This document shows positions 27,152 to 34,997 of a stretch of DNA of 64,000 nt, piece after piece. The DNA comes from Actinopolyspora halophila DSM 43834 (GTDB lineage: Bacteria > Actinomycetota > Actinomycetes > Mycobacteriales > Pseudonocardiaceae). The stretch lies in NCBI RefSeq assembly GCF_000371785.1, contig NZ_AQUI01000002.1, forward strand, positions 3,017,276 to 3,081,275, written 5' to 3'. The position numbers were made by a program, and so were the translations under genes. Within the stretch, counting starts at the first letter, position 1. Every line of letters begins with the position of its first letter. Below the pieces are notes generated by a model. That model did no database searches and had not been told where the DNA came from. It was given only the letters and a program-made list of their open reading frames with translations.

Positions 27152-27652
27152 ATGCCCACCCCACCCGAAGGCGAAGGACGCATGCTGGAGTGGTACCGCC
27201 ACAGCCAACGCAGCGCCATCACCGGCGGAGTGATCGCCTTCGTCATTATTGCTCTCGGTATCACTGTGGCGCAGGGCTTCAGCTTGGCCTGGATGCAGTT
27301 TTGGCCTGTCTGGCTGGTCGTCGTCGCCGGGGCTTTTGTCGTCTATGGCTCGTTCCGATCAGTGGAGGCCGCAGTGGGTGCCGAGTGGCTCAAGGTCGGC
27401 AGAGCCTGGGTGCGCCTGTACGAGCTGACCGAGATCAAGGCCAGGCACCGCAGCAACGCGATCCACCTGGACCTCACCGACAGCAGCGGCCGAAAAGTCA
27501 TGGTCAAATCCGACGACATCCAAGAAGACCGCGACATGTGGGACCTGGTCTACAACGGCATCCTGCACTCCGTCATCACCGGCGGCGCCAAAACCAACAA
27601 CCTCGTCCACAGCGCATTCCAAGTACCCCGCCCCCAGTCACGGAAAGGCTGA
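27152..27652 (+). CDS. Two-helix membrane protein with PH-like C-terminal domain
   Basis: Up to 166 residues: two membrane helices (about 24-45 and 48-70: ITGGVIAFVIIALGITVAQ, FWPVWLVVVAGAFVVYGSF), then a soluble beta-rich domain (AEWLKVGRAWVRLYELTEIKAR, SSGRKVMVKSDDIQED). Starts at ATG 27152 or ATG 27182 (AAGGA 3 bases upstream) are possible. The same frame is open back to 26993 and reads like protein (PDPVTGEPRPP, ENKPPKEQDRDRD). An ATG with GAGGT at 27000 (MADDLFRAASE) is in another frame, so a frameshift may have split an originally longer gene. Unknown role. Confidence 0.65.
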   Translation: MPTPPEGEGRMLEWYRHSQRSAITGGVIAFVIIALGITVAQGFSLAWMQFWPVWLVVVAGAFVVYGSFRSVEAAVGAEWLKVGRAWVRLYELTEIKARHRSNAIHLDLTDSSGRKVMVKSDDIQEDRDMWDLVYNGILHSVITGGAKTNNLVHSAFQVPRPQSRKG

Positions 27653-27785
27653 CGAACAAGCGTCGGTGCCGGTTCCGGCCGGACTGTTGAGCGAGGTTCG
27701 CCGGCAGGCGGGCGCGCACACGATCTGCTTGGACACGCCGCTGTCACCGCACCTGCGACACGGCGCGGAGCAAGAGGACTGAGGC

Positions 27786-27956
27786 ATGACCAGCGCCGGA
27801 GACGACATCGAGGCCGATCACGAGAAGCTGCGATCCACGGCCGAGGCACTGAGCGTTTTCCACTTGGTCTTGGCGGCTCCCGACGCGAGTGAGACCGGAC
27901 TGGGAAAACGTGACCGGAAGATTCCCGGACTGCAGGAGCACAGGAGCAGCACGTAG
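27786..27956 (+). CDS. Possible small protein, 56 residues
   Basis: ATG with AGAGGA 7 bases upstream; acidic N-terminus (TSAGDDIEADHEKL), then a short hydrophobic stretch and a basic tail. Another short frame (27666-27782, GTG) ends just before it. No family recognised; both may be remnants. Confidence 0.35.
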   Translation: MTSAGDDIEADHEKLRSTAEALSVFHLVLAAPDASETGLGKRDRKIPGLQEHRSST

Positions 27957-28043
27957 CAGTCCCATGGCATCGCGCGATCAGCTGCGATGGAACGTGGGGT
28001 ATCTAACCGTTGGCGTTTCTGTGTCTTTGTGTGTCAGAGCGTG

Positions 28044-28241
28044 TCATTTCGTGCTGCGTCGGGGTGGGTGTTCGTGACGCCAGGCGTGTAGCGCGGTGGG
28101 GTCATACAGCACAGTGCGGCCTACCTTCACCGGCCGAGGGAAGTCGTCATAGACGTAGGAGTTGCGGTAAAGCGTCTTCACGCTGATACCCAGCAGTTCA
28201 GCAGCTTGCGGAGCGGAAACCAGCCCATCCAAGTTAGCCAT
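28044..28241 (-). CDS. Excisionase/AlpA-like HTH protein
   Basis: A 65-residue winged-HTH protein: SAPQAAELLGISVKTLYRN, then FPRPVKVGRTVLYDPTALHAWRHEH, the pattern of MerR-like excisionases and AlpA regulators carried by integrative elements. ATG 28241 sits inside a CATACT-N2-AGTATG palindrome. It is divergent from tnpB. The long in-frame extension upstream is antisense to tnpB and was rejected. It may belong to a lost integrative element. Confidence 0.7.
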   Translation of the reverse strand: MANLDGLVSAPQAAELLGISVKTLYRNSYVYDDFPRPVKVGRTVLYDPTALHAWRHEHPPRRSTK

Positions 28242-28252
28242 ACTCAAGTATG
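28239..28252. promoter_or_regulatory. Palindrome between HTH gene and tnpB
   Basis: CATACT CA AGTATG overlaps the HTH start codon, 44 bases before the tnpB ATG. It is a plausible autoregulatory operator for the HTH protein or an element end. Confidence 0.4.
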
Positions 28253-28295
28253 GTACCCTGTGATCAGTCGATCCGCCAGTAGGGAGGTGAACAGC

Positions 28296-29624
28296 ATGGC
28301 CACGGTGTTGCAGGCGTACCAGTTCGCGTTGGCCCCCACCGAGCAGCAGCGGGCCGCGCTGTCCTCCCACTGTGGCGCCCAGCGGTTCGCCTACAACTGG
28401 GGTCTCGCTCGTGTGAAGGCGGTGTTGGACCAGCGGGCAGCGGAACGCACCTACGGCATCGACGAGGACCAGCTCACCCCGAGCGTGTCGTGGTCGGCCT
28501 ATAGCCTGCGGAAATCCTGGAACACCGCTAAGGACGAGGTGGCTCCGTGGTGGGCCGAGAACTCCAAGGAGGCGTATTCCTCCGGACTGGCGAACCTGGC
28601 GACCGCGTTGGACAACTGGTATAAGTCCCGCACCGGCAAGCGCGCCGGGCGCTCGGTCAGCTTTCCCCGGTTCACGTCCAAGCGCGCACGTTCCTCGTTC
28701 CGCATCTCCACCGGCCAGTTCGGGTTGTCCAAGCAGGACCGGCGGCATGTGCGGCTGCCCCGTATCGGGCTGGTGCGCACTCACGAGTCGACCCGCAAGC
28801 TTGCTCGTCACGTGGAGCGTGGCACGGCCCGTATCCGGTCGGCGACGGTGTCGTTCCAGCGGGGACGTTGGCACGTGTCCTTTTCCGTGGAGATCACCAG
28901 GACTGAACCCACGCCCGCGACCACAGGCGGGGAGGTCGGTGTGGACCTTGGCGTGAAGTCCCTGGCCGTGCTGTCCACCGGAGAGACCGTTGCCAACCCC
29001 AAGCACCTCGAAGCCGCGCAGCGGGAGCTGCGCCGGTTGCAGCGCCAAGCCGCCCGACGCCAAGGCCCAGACAAACGCACCAAGCAGAAACCATCGAACC
29101 GGTGGCGTACGACCCAAGCCCGCATCGCGAAGCTGCACACGCAGGTAGCGAACGCGCGTCGGGACGGGCTGCACAAGCTGTCCACCCGGTTGGTGGCCGA
29201 GTTCGACACCGTGGTGATCGAAGACCTCCACGTGGCCGGGATGGTGCGAAATCGCCGGTTGGCCCGAGCCGTCTCCGACGTGGGCATGAGCGAGTTGCGG
29301 CGTCAGCTCGACTACAAAACCACCTGGTCAGGCCGCCAACTGGTGGTGGCCGACCGTTGGTATCCCAGCTCGAAGAGCTGCAACGACTGCGGCGCGGTGA
29401 AAGCCAAACTGCGCCTGTCCGAGCGGACTTTCACCTGCGATCACTGCGGCCACGCCGCAGACCGCGACCTCAACGCGGCCCGCAACCTCGCGGGCCTGAC
29501 GTCCTCCCACAGTTGGTGGGCGACGAAAAACGAGCCCGCTGGAAACCCACGTAAGCCCAGCCCCGCTGGCACCGGGTACCGCCACGGGAAGACCGCACCC
29601 ACCGGTGCGGTCAACGCTGTGTAG
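28296..29624 (+). CDS. tnpB: TnpB (IS605/IS607-type OrfB), RNA-guided nuclease
   Basis: A 442-residue TnpB. N-terminal HTH_OrfB (YQFALAPTEQQRAAL, FAYNWGLA), RuvC-I with Asp in VGVDLGVKSLAVLS (about 222), RuvC-II Glu in TVVIEDLHVAGM (about 310), zinc ribbon SCNDCGAVK...CDHCGHAADRDLNAARNL with the RuvC-III Asp. All catalytic acids and four Cys are present. ATG 28296 has AGGGAGGTGA 5 bases upstream. No TnpA recombinase is adjacent. A hairpin at 29591-29612 and one at 29636-29662 are candidates for the omega RNA/right end. Confidence 0.93.
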   Translation: MATVLQAYQFALAPTEQQRAALSSHCGAQRFAYNWGLARVKAVLDQRAAERTYGIDEDQLTPSVSWSAYSLRKSWNTAKDEVAPWWAENSKEAYSSGLANLATALDNWYKSRTGKRAGRSVSFPRFTSKRARSSFRISTGQFGLSKQDRRHVRLPRIGLVRTHESTRKLARHVERGTARIRSATVSFQRGRWHVSFSVEITRTEPTPATTGGEVGVDLGVKSLAVLSTGETVANPKHLEAAQRELRRLQRQAARRQGPDKRTKQKPSNRWRTTQARIAKLHTQVANARRDGLHKLSTRLVAEFDTVVIEDLHVAGMVRNRRLARAVSDVGMSELRRQLDYKTTWSGRQLVVADRWYPSSKSCNDCGAVKAKLRLSERTFTCDHCGHAADRDLNAARNLAGLTSSHSWWATKNEPAGNPRKPSPAGTGYRHGKTAPTGAVNAV

Positions 29625-29662
29625 CAATACGCAGCTCAGGAACATTTTCACACGTTTCCTGA
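29591..29662 (+). ncRNA. Candidate omega RNA 3' part / right end of the TnpB element
   Basis: Two hairpins: a 9-bp perfect stem at 29591-29612 within the last tnpB codons, and a 7-bp stem (29636-29642 with 29656-29662) just after the stop. Guide RNAs of TnpB normally overlap the 3' end of the gene and the element's right end. Exact limits are not determinable here. Confidence 0.4.
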
Positions 29663-29696
29663 ACGGTCGTAAGACGAGCGGCCAGAAACGAAAGCC

Positions 29697-29724
29697 GGGG
29701 ACGACCGAGGTACCGGTCATCCCC
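29697..29724 (-). terminator. Hairpin downstream of the 29787-30407 gene
   Basis: An 11-bp stem with one G-T pair (29697-29707 with 29714-29724) and 6-base loop, 63 bases beyond the minus-strand stop; may also serve tnpB. Confidence 0.4.
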
Positions 29725-29786
29725 GCGCAGGTCGCAACAGCCTCGGCGGGCGTCGCGGCTCTTCTCGCCCCGGGTGAGCGGCCCGG

Positions 29787-30407
29787 TCAGGACGTGCCGG
29801 CGTTTGCTTGGTAGCTCGGCAGACGCGTCCAATCCAGCTCGTCGACTTCGACGCCGAACTCGTCCAGTGTCATGCTCGTCGTGTCTCGCGCGAGCCGGAG
29901 TCGCCGGATGTGCGTGTCGTCGAGCCACACCTCGACCGTTTCGTCGCTGCCCTGCGCGGTTGCCAGGGCGGTGATGTGTCGCCACGGCCGCATCGGGTCG
30001 TCGTCGATTCCGTGGTCCTCCAGCGATGTGACCTCGGTGAGCGTGTCGAACAGCCACAGCGGGGTGACGAACTGCGGTGGTGCTTCGGAGTCGAGGGAGT
30101 CGAGCGCGCGGCCAGGGCGGCCGGTCCACACCCGGTCTTCGAGTTGCAGCAGCGCGAGACGTCCCTCGTCGAACATGGCGCGGCGTCCCGCGAGGTCGAG
30201 GAACCCTTCGGCGTCAAGGCCCCCGGGCAGGCGACGGATGATCGCCCTGGCGAGAGAGGGGAGGATCCCGCGACGTTGCGGCACGGCGGCGTCGAACTTC
30301 GCCCGGTGCTGCGAGAAATCCAGGTGCAAGGTGACGCGTGCCGCACCAGCGGCGACTGTCCGGTCGACCGCCTCACGGAACTGCGCCAGAGTCAGGGCAT
30401 CGGTCAT
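29787..30407 (-). CDS. Hypothetical protein, 206 residues
   Basis: A soluble protein opening with LAQFREAVDRTVAAGAARVTLHLDFS; later VTPLWLFDTLTEVTSLEDHG, PWRHITALATAQ and VEVWLDDTHIRRLRL, a beta-rich pattern like lipoprotein/LppX-type or ESX-associated domains but without a signal peptide. No firm family. It lies between the TnpB element and the dead IS5-type transposase. Confidence 0.7.
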   Translation of the reverse strand: MTDALTLAQFREAVDRTVAAGAARVTLHLDFSQHRAKFDAAVPQRRGILPSLARAIIRRLPGGLDAEGFLDLAGRRAMFDEGRLALLQLEDRVWTGRPGRALDSLDSEAPPQFVTPLWLFDTLTEVTSLEDHGIDDDPMRPWRHITALATAQGSDETVEVWLDDTHIRRLRLARDTTSMTLDEFGVEVDELDWTRLPSYQANAGTS

Positions 30408-30523
30408 CGCTAGTGCACTCCCGGGGTCTGCTGTCCTGCGGGCGATCCCCGCCAGATTATCCGATCACCGGTCGCGGGGGTTCTGCCCCGTCTCGACTTC
30501 CTCCCCGCTCTGCGTGGCGTGCC

Positions 30524-30790
30524 TCACGTGAGGAGTCTCTCGTCGCAGTGCTCCACCGACGTCGGCCGAACGCCTCGTGCGGTTCGATGCCGGTGCGGGC
30601 GATGCGGACCGGGAACCCGCGGTCGCTGACCCAACGGCGGAGCTGCGTCTGAGCACAGGCTTTTGTCGTCGTGGAGCTCGCCCGGCTCGCGCCGAGGTGG
30701 TCCCCGTCGGGAGTTGACGGCCGGGATGGCGTGGAGCGGGGGCAGGACTCGGGGATCGTGGGCGTTGGCCGGCGAGCTCATGGCGGACAG
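30524..30790 (-). pseudogene. IS5-family transposase remnant (frameshifted)
   Basis: One frame reads LPPLHAIPAVNSRRGPPRRE (about 30780-30690), the next reads LRRWVSDRGFPVRIARTGIE (about 30650-30560). Together they match the DDE region of IS5/IS427-type transposases ('LlDaIPaVrgRRGRPRrRP', then 'RGIxxRIARRGIE'). At least one frameshift; the N-terminal half and terminal repeats are not recognisable. Confidence 0.6.
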
Positions 30791-30840
30791 CCTGGTGCAG
30801 CGCGTCCCGGACTTCGACGTCGGACCATTGCGGGCTCCCC

Positions 30841-31030
30841 ATCTCCGAGCAGCACTCCGGAAACGTGGAGCGGTCCCACACCGGCAGAAGAATGAGCCTG
30901 AAACTACCGGGGGCGCGGTGGCGTCACAGCAGGGTTCCCTGGCCGTCTTCGGGGTCGGCGGACTTCCGGGGCGTGCTCTTCTTGGCGGAGCCCTTCTTCT
31001 TGTCGTGCAGGCCGTGCTCGAGTTCCCGCT
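30841..31030 (-). repeat. Repeat R2, copy 2 (intact drmMI 3' end and flank)
   Basis: The functional counterpart of the decayed copy at 25916-26070. The two R2 copies bracket the DUF397b-TnpB-IS5 segment. Confidence 0.75.
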
Positions 31031-34000
31031 GGTAGCGCTCGTGATTGAGTTCGAGCAGGCTGTCCAGGATCTCGCGCTGGGCGGCGGGGCCGATGGTGTA
31101 GCGGGTCTCGCGCCCCACCGGGTGGAAACCGTGGTCCAGGCCGCCGACCGCGTCGATGCGATCCTGCCAGCCGTAGGTGCGCACCGTGGCCTCGTCGATC
31201 TCGCGGTGGATCCGCCGCAACTCCGCGATGCCCGAATCGGTGCACTCCGGATCGAAGACCAGGTTGTAGGCCTTGGTCAGCCCCGAATCACGGGAGAGCA
31301 TCACGTCCCGGCGGTAGCGATCCAACTCGTCGCCCAGCTCCCGCAGCTCCTGGGTGAGCTCCGGCAGCGGGAAGGTCTCGAAGACGTCGGAGGGAGTGTA
31401 ACGGATTCGGGTTTCCAAAGTGGAGGAACGCGTCTTCGCCCACCAGAAGTGCTGCGCGCTCGACAGCAAGCCCAACATAGCCGTGTCCTCGGTGGCGAAA
31501 ACACCGAGCATATGCGAAAACACCTGCCCGGTCGGCACCATCACCGGCATCGCGGTCTTGCTCACCAGCGTAATCACCATTACCCGATCCAAACCAGCGA
31601 TGGCTTGATACAGCTCCGGACGTCCTCGCTCATATCTCCACCAGCGCTCACGGGCGTGCTTGCTGTGAGTCACCTTGTCCCGTTCAGGCTTGACCTCACG
31701 GAGAACCTTCTCGTAGCAATCCGGATAATTCTTGGCCTGCTCCTCCGACCAGTCGAAGAAATTGATGACCCACCTGCTGGCACCGCAGTCGGGGCGCGAG
31801 TTGAGGTCGTCTCCGTTGACATAAGGGAAGATAACTTCGTCATTTCTGGGATCGCTCTCAACCATGGCGGCAGCTTGGTCAGGCCGCATGATGAATCCCT
31901 TACCCAGCACGTACGAACCGATGAATCCAATACCACGGTTCCCCGCAAGCCGCTCCGGATTGCCGGTCACACGGGACTCGACATCGAGTGAAGGCGTGAT
32001 GCCGTCCACCACGGCTTCGTCGGCTATTCTGCAGGCCTGCGCGCCCAGCTCTGCCCGACTGGTCCACACAGCGCAGTACTCCAGCGCCGCGCTCTTCGAC
32101 GGCCAGGGTGCGCTCTTGATCGCACGCCGGATCGTTACCCCGTCATCAACGAGCTGGTCGAGTCCGACCTCGCGGGTGTCCCCCTGTGCCAGGGTGTTCG
32201 TGGCGATCAGTCCACTCTGTCCACTCTCGTTCAGCACGGCGTGAGCGCGCAGTTCGCAGTAGGCCACCAGATCGGCCAGACCTCGTGCGCCTCTTCCGAG
32301 CGCATGTACCAAAAATTCGCGGTACGCCGTGCCAAGCGCACCGGTGAGCTTCAGCCCACCCAAAAACGGCGGGTTCCCGACCACGGCATCGAAACCGCCC
32401 TGCTCGAACACCTCAGGGAAGACCAGCGGCCAGTGCAGGGCCTCGCGGCGGAAGTTGCCCTCCGGCAGGTCGGTGTCCAGCCACTCGCGGGCCTGCTCGC
32501 GGGCGCGGGCCTCGTCGGCTTCCATCCGCCGTGCGTAGTCGGCCGCGGCGATGGAGCCGTCGCGCAGGTCTTTCTCGCCCTTGCCCGCATAGGCCAGGGC
32601 CGCGCCCACGGCCAGATCGGCGGCCAGCTCGGCCTGCCTGCCCTTGAGGTTGGCCTCGGCCAGCAGCGCGCGCTTGCGGTGCAGCCCTTCCAGGGTGGTG
32701 CCGTCGATCTCGCGCAGCTCGCGGCGCTGCTCGGCCACCTCGGACACCAGCGAGCGAACGTTGGCGGTGAAGTCCACAGGAGACCGCTCGTGAATCGCCC
32801 GGCCCTTCCGGGCGTCCAGGTGCATGTACTCCAGCTGCTCCAGCGAGGTGATGCCCAGCAGCGAGTCCCCGGCCACCAACCTGTCGTCGAGGAAGGTGAA
32901 CGGACGCTGCGGATCCATGGACACCAGCCACAGCGAGAGCTTGGCCATCTCCACCGCCATCGGGTTGATGTCGGCCCCGTACAGGCAGTGCTCGATCACC
33001 TGCCTGCGCGCCTCCACCACCACCGGCTCCTCCTCGCCGTCACCGGAGTACTCGGTGGGCCGGTAGTCGCGCACCCGCTCGTCGTCCTCGGCGATCCAGG
33101 CCTCCAGCAGCTTGCCGCCCAGATACCGCGCCGCCGCCACCAGGAACGCCGCCGAACCCATCGCGATGTCGGCGACCTTCAACTTCAGGATCTCGCCGCT
33201 GGATTTGAGCTTCCACTCGCGCTGCTCGGCCGTGGTCAACGGCCCCGGCTCGTAGACCAGCGGCTCCAAGGCGTGGCGCACCACGTCCTCGGCCAGGAAC
33301 CGCGGGGTGTAGTGCGTGCCGGTGTTGGCCCGCAGCGGCGACTCGGTGACGAACAGCTCGCCCGGCAGCACCACCACCGGCAGCTCGCGCAGATCGTCGC
33401 GGATCACGCCCTGGAACGGCAGCAGCCGCTCGGCCAGCGCGGAATCACCCCGGGTGACGTCGAGCAGCTTCTTGCGCCGCTCCTCCCGCTCGACCGCCTC
33501 CGGCGGGGCCAGCTGCTTGGCCAGCTTCCTGGCCGTGCCGATGCCGGAGTCCTTGAACTCCCCGTGCAGCGCCGCCGCCAGCTCGTCCGCGTCCGCACTG
33601 CCCGCGGCCAGCTCCTCCAGCTGCCGCAGCGGCACCTCGGCCTCCTGACCGCGCTTGCCGACCAGACCCACAGTGGTGTCCTCGGCGCGGAACCCGTCGT
33701 AGGACAGCAGCCCCTCGTAGACGTAGCCGATCTGCTCCACGTCCAGCGAGCGGAACGACAGGGTGCGCCGCTCCCGCGACTTGCCGGTGCCCACCTGCAC
33801 GTGCTGCACCGCCCGCAGCACGTGCAGCACGGTGCGGTCGTCGATGTTCAACGGCAGCCACGGGAAGGCCTCCGGGTCGAACAGCGAACCGTCGTGCGGG
33901 TGCATCGTCAGCCTCGGGTGGCTCACCCCCCGGTAGACGGCCTCGAACAGCGCCAGCAGCCGGTGCCAGCCGGTGGAGCTGTGCTCCAGGTCCTCCTCGC

Positions 34001-34997
34001 TGGAGTCCAGTTTGCGCTGCTCCAGCTCGGCGTAGAGCCGCCCGGCCGAGTAGGTGGTGGCGTACAGCTCGTTGTCCGAGGGCAGCAGCCTGCGCTCCTC
34101 GGCGAACAGCAGGAACACCACGCGCATCATCACCGACACCGCGCCGCGGTAGACCTCGTGGGCGGCCACCGCGTCCAGTTCGGACTCGCCGCGCTCGCGC
34201 TGGCGCGTGCTGGCCCGGCCGAACGCGGCCACCAGCAGCTCCACCGCCTCGCGCACCTGCACGCCCAGCGCCTCGGTGATCTCCTCCTGGGAGCCCTCGC
34301 TGTCGGACAGCAGCGCGGGCAGCCGCTCGCCCTCCGGCACCGCGAAGAACCGCTTGCGCCCCAGCAGCGAGACGAACGCGCGCACCACGTCCCGCTCGGC
34401 CGCCTCCGGCCACGGCACCGCGTCGAACACCGCCGTGGTGGTCACCCCGGAACGCGGGGCGCGCACCAGCACCCACCAGCGGCCGTCGGTGACCAGCCCC
34501 AGCTCCACCCCGTGGTGGCGGCACAGCTGCGCCAACCGGTCGGCCGGAGTGGCCGCCCAGGCCGAGCCGGGAACCCGCGCGGTCGGGCGTTGCCCCGGCT
34601 CGCAGACCACGCCCAGCAGCCGCACCGCCTCCGGCTTGACCTCCTCGCCCGGCTCGACCAGGGCGAAAGACGGCTCCAGCACGGTGTCGTGCTCGGCCAC
34701 CTCCAGCCCCAGCGCGTCCAGCCCCTCCCGGCACAGCTGCTCGCCCCAGCCGAGCAGCTCGCCGAGCACGTAGTCGATCCAGGCCCGCTGGCCGGAAACC
34801 GTGTCGGCCTGCCAAGTGGTGTGCTCGCGGCGCAGCCGCTGCCGGACGGACTTGTCCAGCGCGTCCAGCCCGTTCGGCCAGGTCCGCTTGAGCACCGGCA
34901 GCGAGAGGAACGGGCCGCTGACCTCGATCAGGTCCAGCCACTCGCGGTGCTGCTCGGCGACGTCGGGCGCCTTCGGGCGGAAAGATGTGCGACTCAA
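30924..34997 (-). CDS. drmMI: DISARM class 1 adenine methyltransferase DrmMI
   Basis: A 1357-residue Eco57I/type IIG-like methylase. Motif I KVADIAMGSAAFLVAA (about 609), motif II YGADINPMAVEMAKLSLWL, catalytic NPPFLGG (about 875), then a C-terminal TaqI-like specificity region (about 1000-1250). The N-terminal 550 residues are the helical DrmMI extension. The methylase marks host DNA so that DISARM spares it. It starts with TTG, GAGGT 7 bases upstream; TTGA overlaps the drmD stop, so the two are coupled. The segment for the specificity region (about 31.4-32.3 kb) is visibly poorer in G+C than the rest of the gene. Confidence 0.93.
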   Translation of the reverse strand: MSRTSFRPKAPDVAEQHREWLDLIEVSGPFLSLPVLKRTWPNGLDALDKSVRQRLRREHTTWQADTVSGQRAWIDYVLGELLGWGEQLCREGLDALGLEVAEHDTVLEPSFALVEPGEEVKPEAVRLLGVVCEPGQRPTARVPGSAWAATPADRLAQLCRHHGVELGLVTDGRWWVLVRAPRSGVTTTAVFDAVPWPEAAERDVVRAFVSLLGRKRFFAVPEGERLPALLSDSEGSQEEITEALGVQVREAVELLVAAFGRASTRQRERGESELDAVAAHEVYRGAVSVMMRVVFLLFAEERRLLPSDNELYATTYSAGRLYAELEQRKLDSSEEDLEHSSTGWHRLLALFEAVYRGVSHPRLTMHPHDGSLFDPEAFPWLPLNIDDRTVLHVLRAVQHVQVGTGKSRERRTLSFRSLDVEQIGYVYEGLLSYDGFRAEDTTVGLVGKRGQEAEVPLRQLEELAAGSADADELAAALHGEFKDSGIGTARKLAKQLAPPEAVEREERRKKLLDVTRGDSALAERLLPFQGVIRDDLRELPVVVLPGELFVTESPLRANTGTHYTPRFLAEDVVRHALEPLVYEPGPLTTAEQREWKLKSSGEILKLKVADIAMGSAAFLVAAARYLGGKLLEAWIAEDDERVRDYRPTEYSGDGEEEPVVVEARRQVIEHCLYGADINPMAVEMAKLSLWLVSMDPQRPFTFLDDRLVAGDSLLGITSLEQLEYMHLDARKGRAIHERSPVDFTANVRSLVSEVAEQRRELREIDGTTLEGLHRKRALLAEANLKGRQAELAADLAVGAALAYAGKGEKDLRDGSIAAADYARRMEADEARAREQAREWLDTDLPEGNFRREALHWPLVFPEVFEQGGFDAVVGNPPFLGGLKLTGALGTAYREFLVHALGRGARGLADLVAYCELRAHAVLNESGQSGLIATNTLAQGDTREVGLDQLVDDGVTIRRAIKSAPWPSKSAALEYCAVWTSRAELGAQACRIADEAVVDGITPSLDVESRVTGNPERLAGNRGIGFIGSYVLGKGFIMRPDQAAAMVESDPRNDEVIFPYVNGDDLNSRPDCGASRWVINFFDWSEEQAKNYPDCYEKVLREVKPERDKVTHSKHARERWWRYERGRPELYQAIAGLDRVMVITLVSKTAMPVMVPTGQVFSHMLGVFATEDTAMLGLLSSAQHFWWAKTRSSTLETRIRYTPSDVFETFPLPELTQELRELGDELDRYRRDVMLSRDSGLTKAYNLVFDPECTDSGIAELRRIHREIDEATVRTYGWQDRIDAVGGLDHGFHPVGRETRYTIGPAAQREILDSLLELNHERYQRELEHGLHDKKKGSAKKSTPRKSADPEDGQGTLL

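Noticed and set aside
28242..29231. N-terminal extension of the HTH gene antisense to tnpB
   Set aside because: No domain, and the short HTH protein is complete from 28241.
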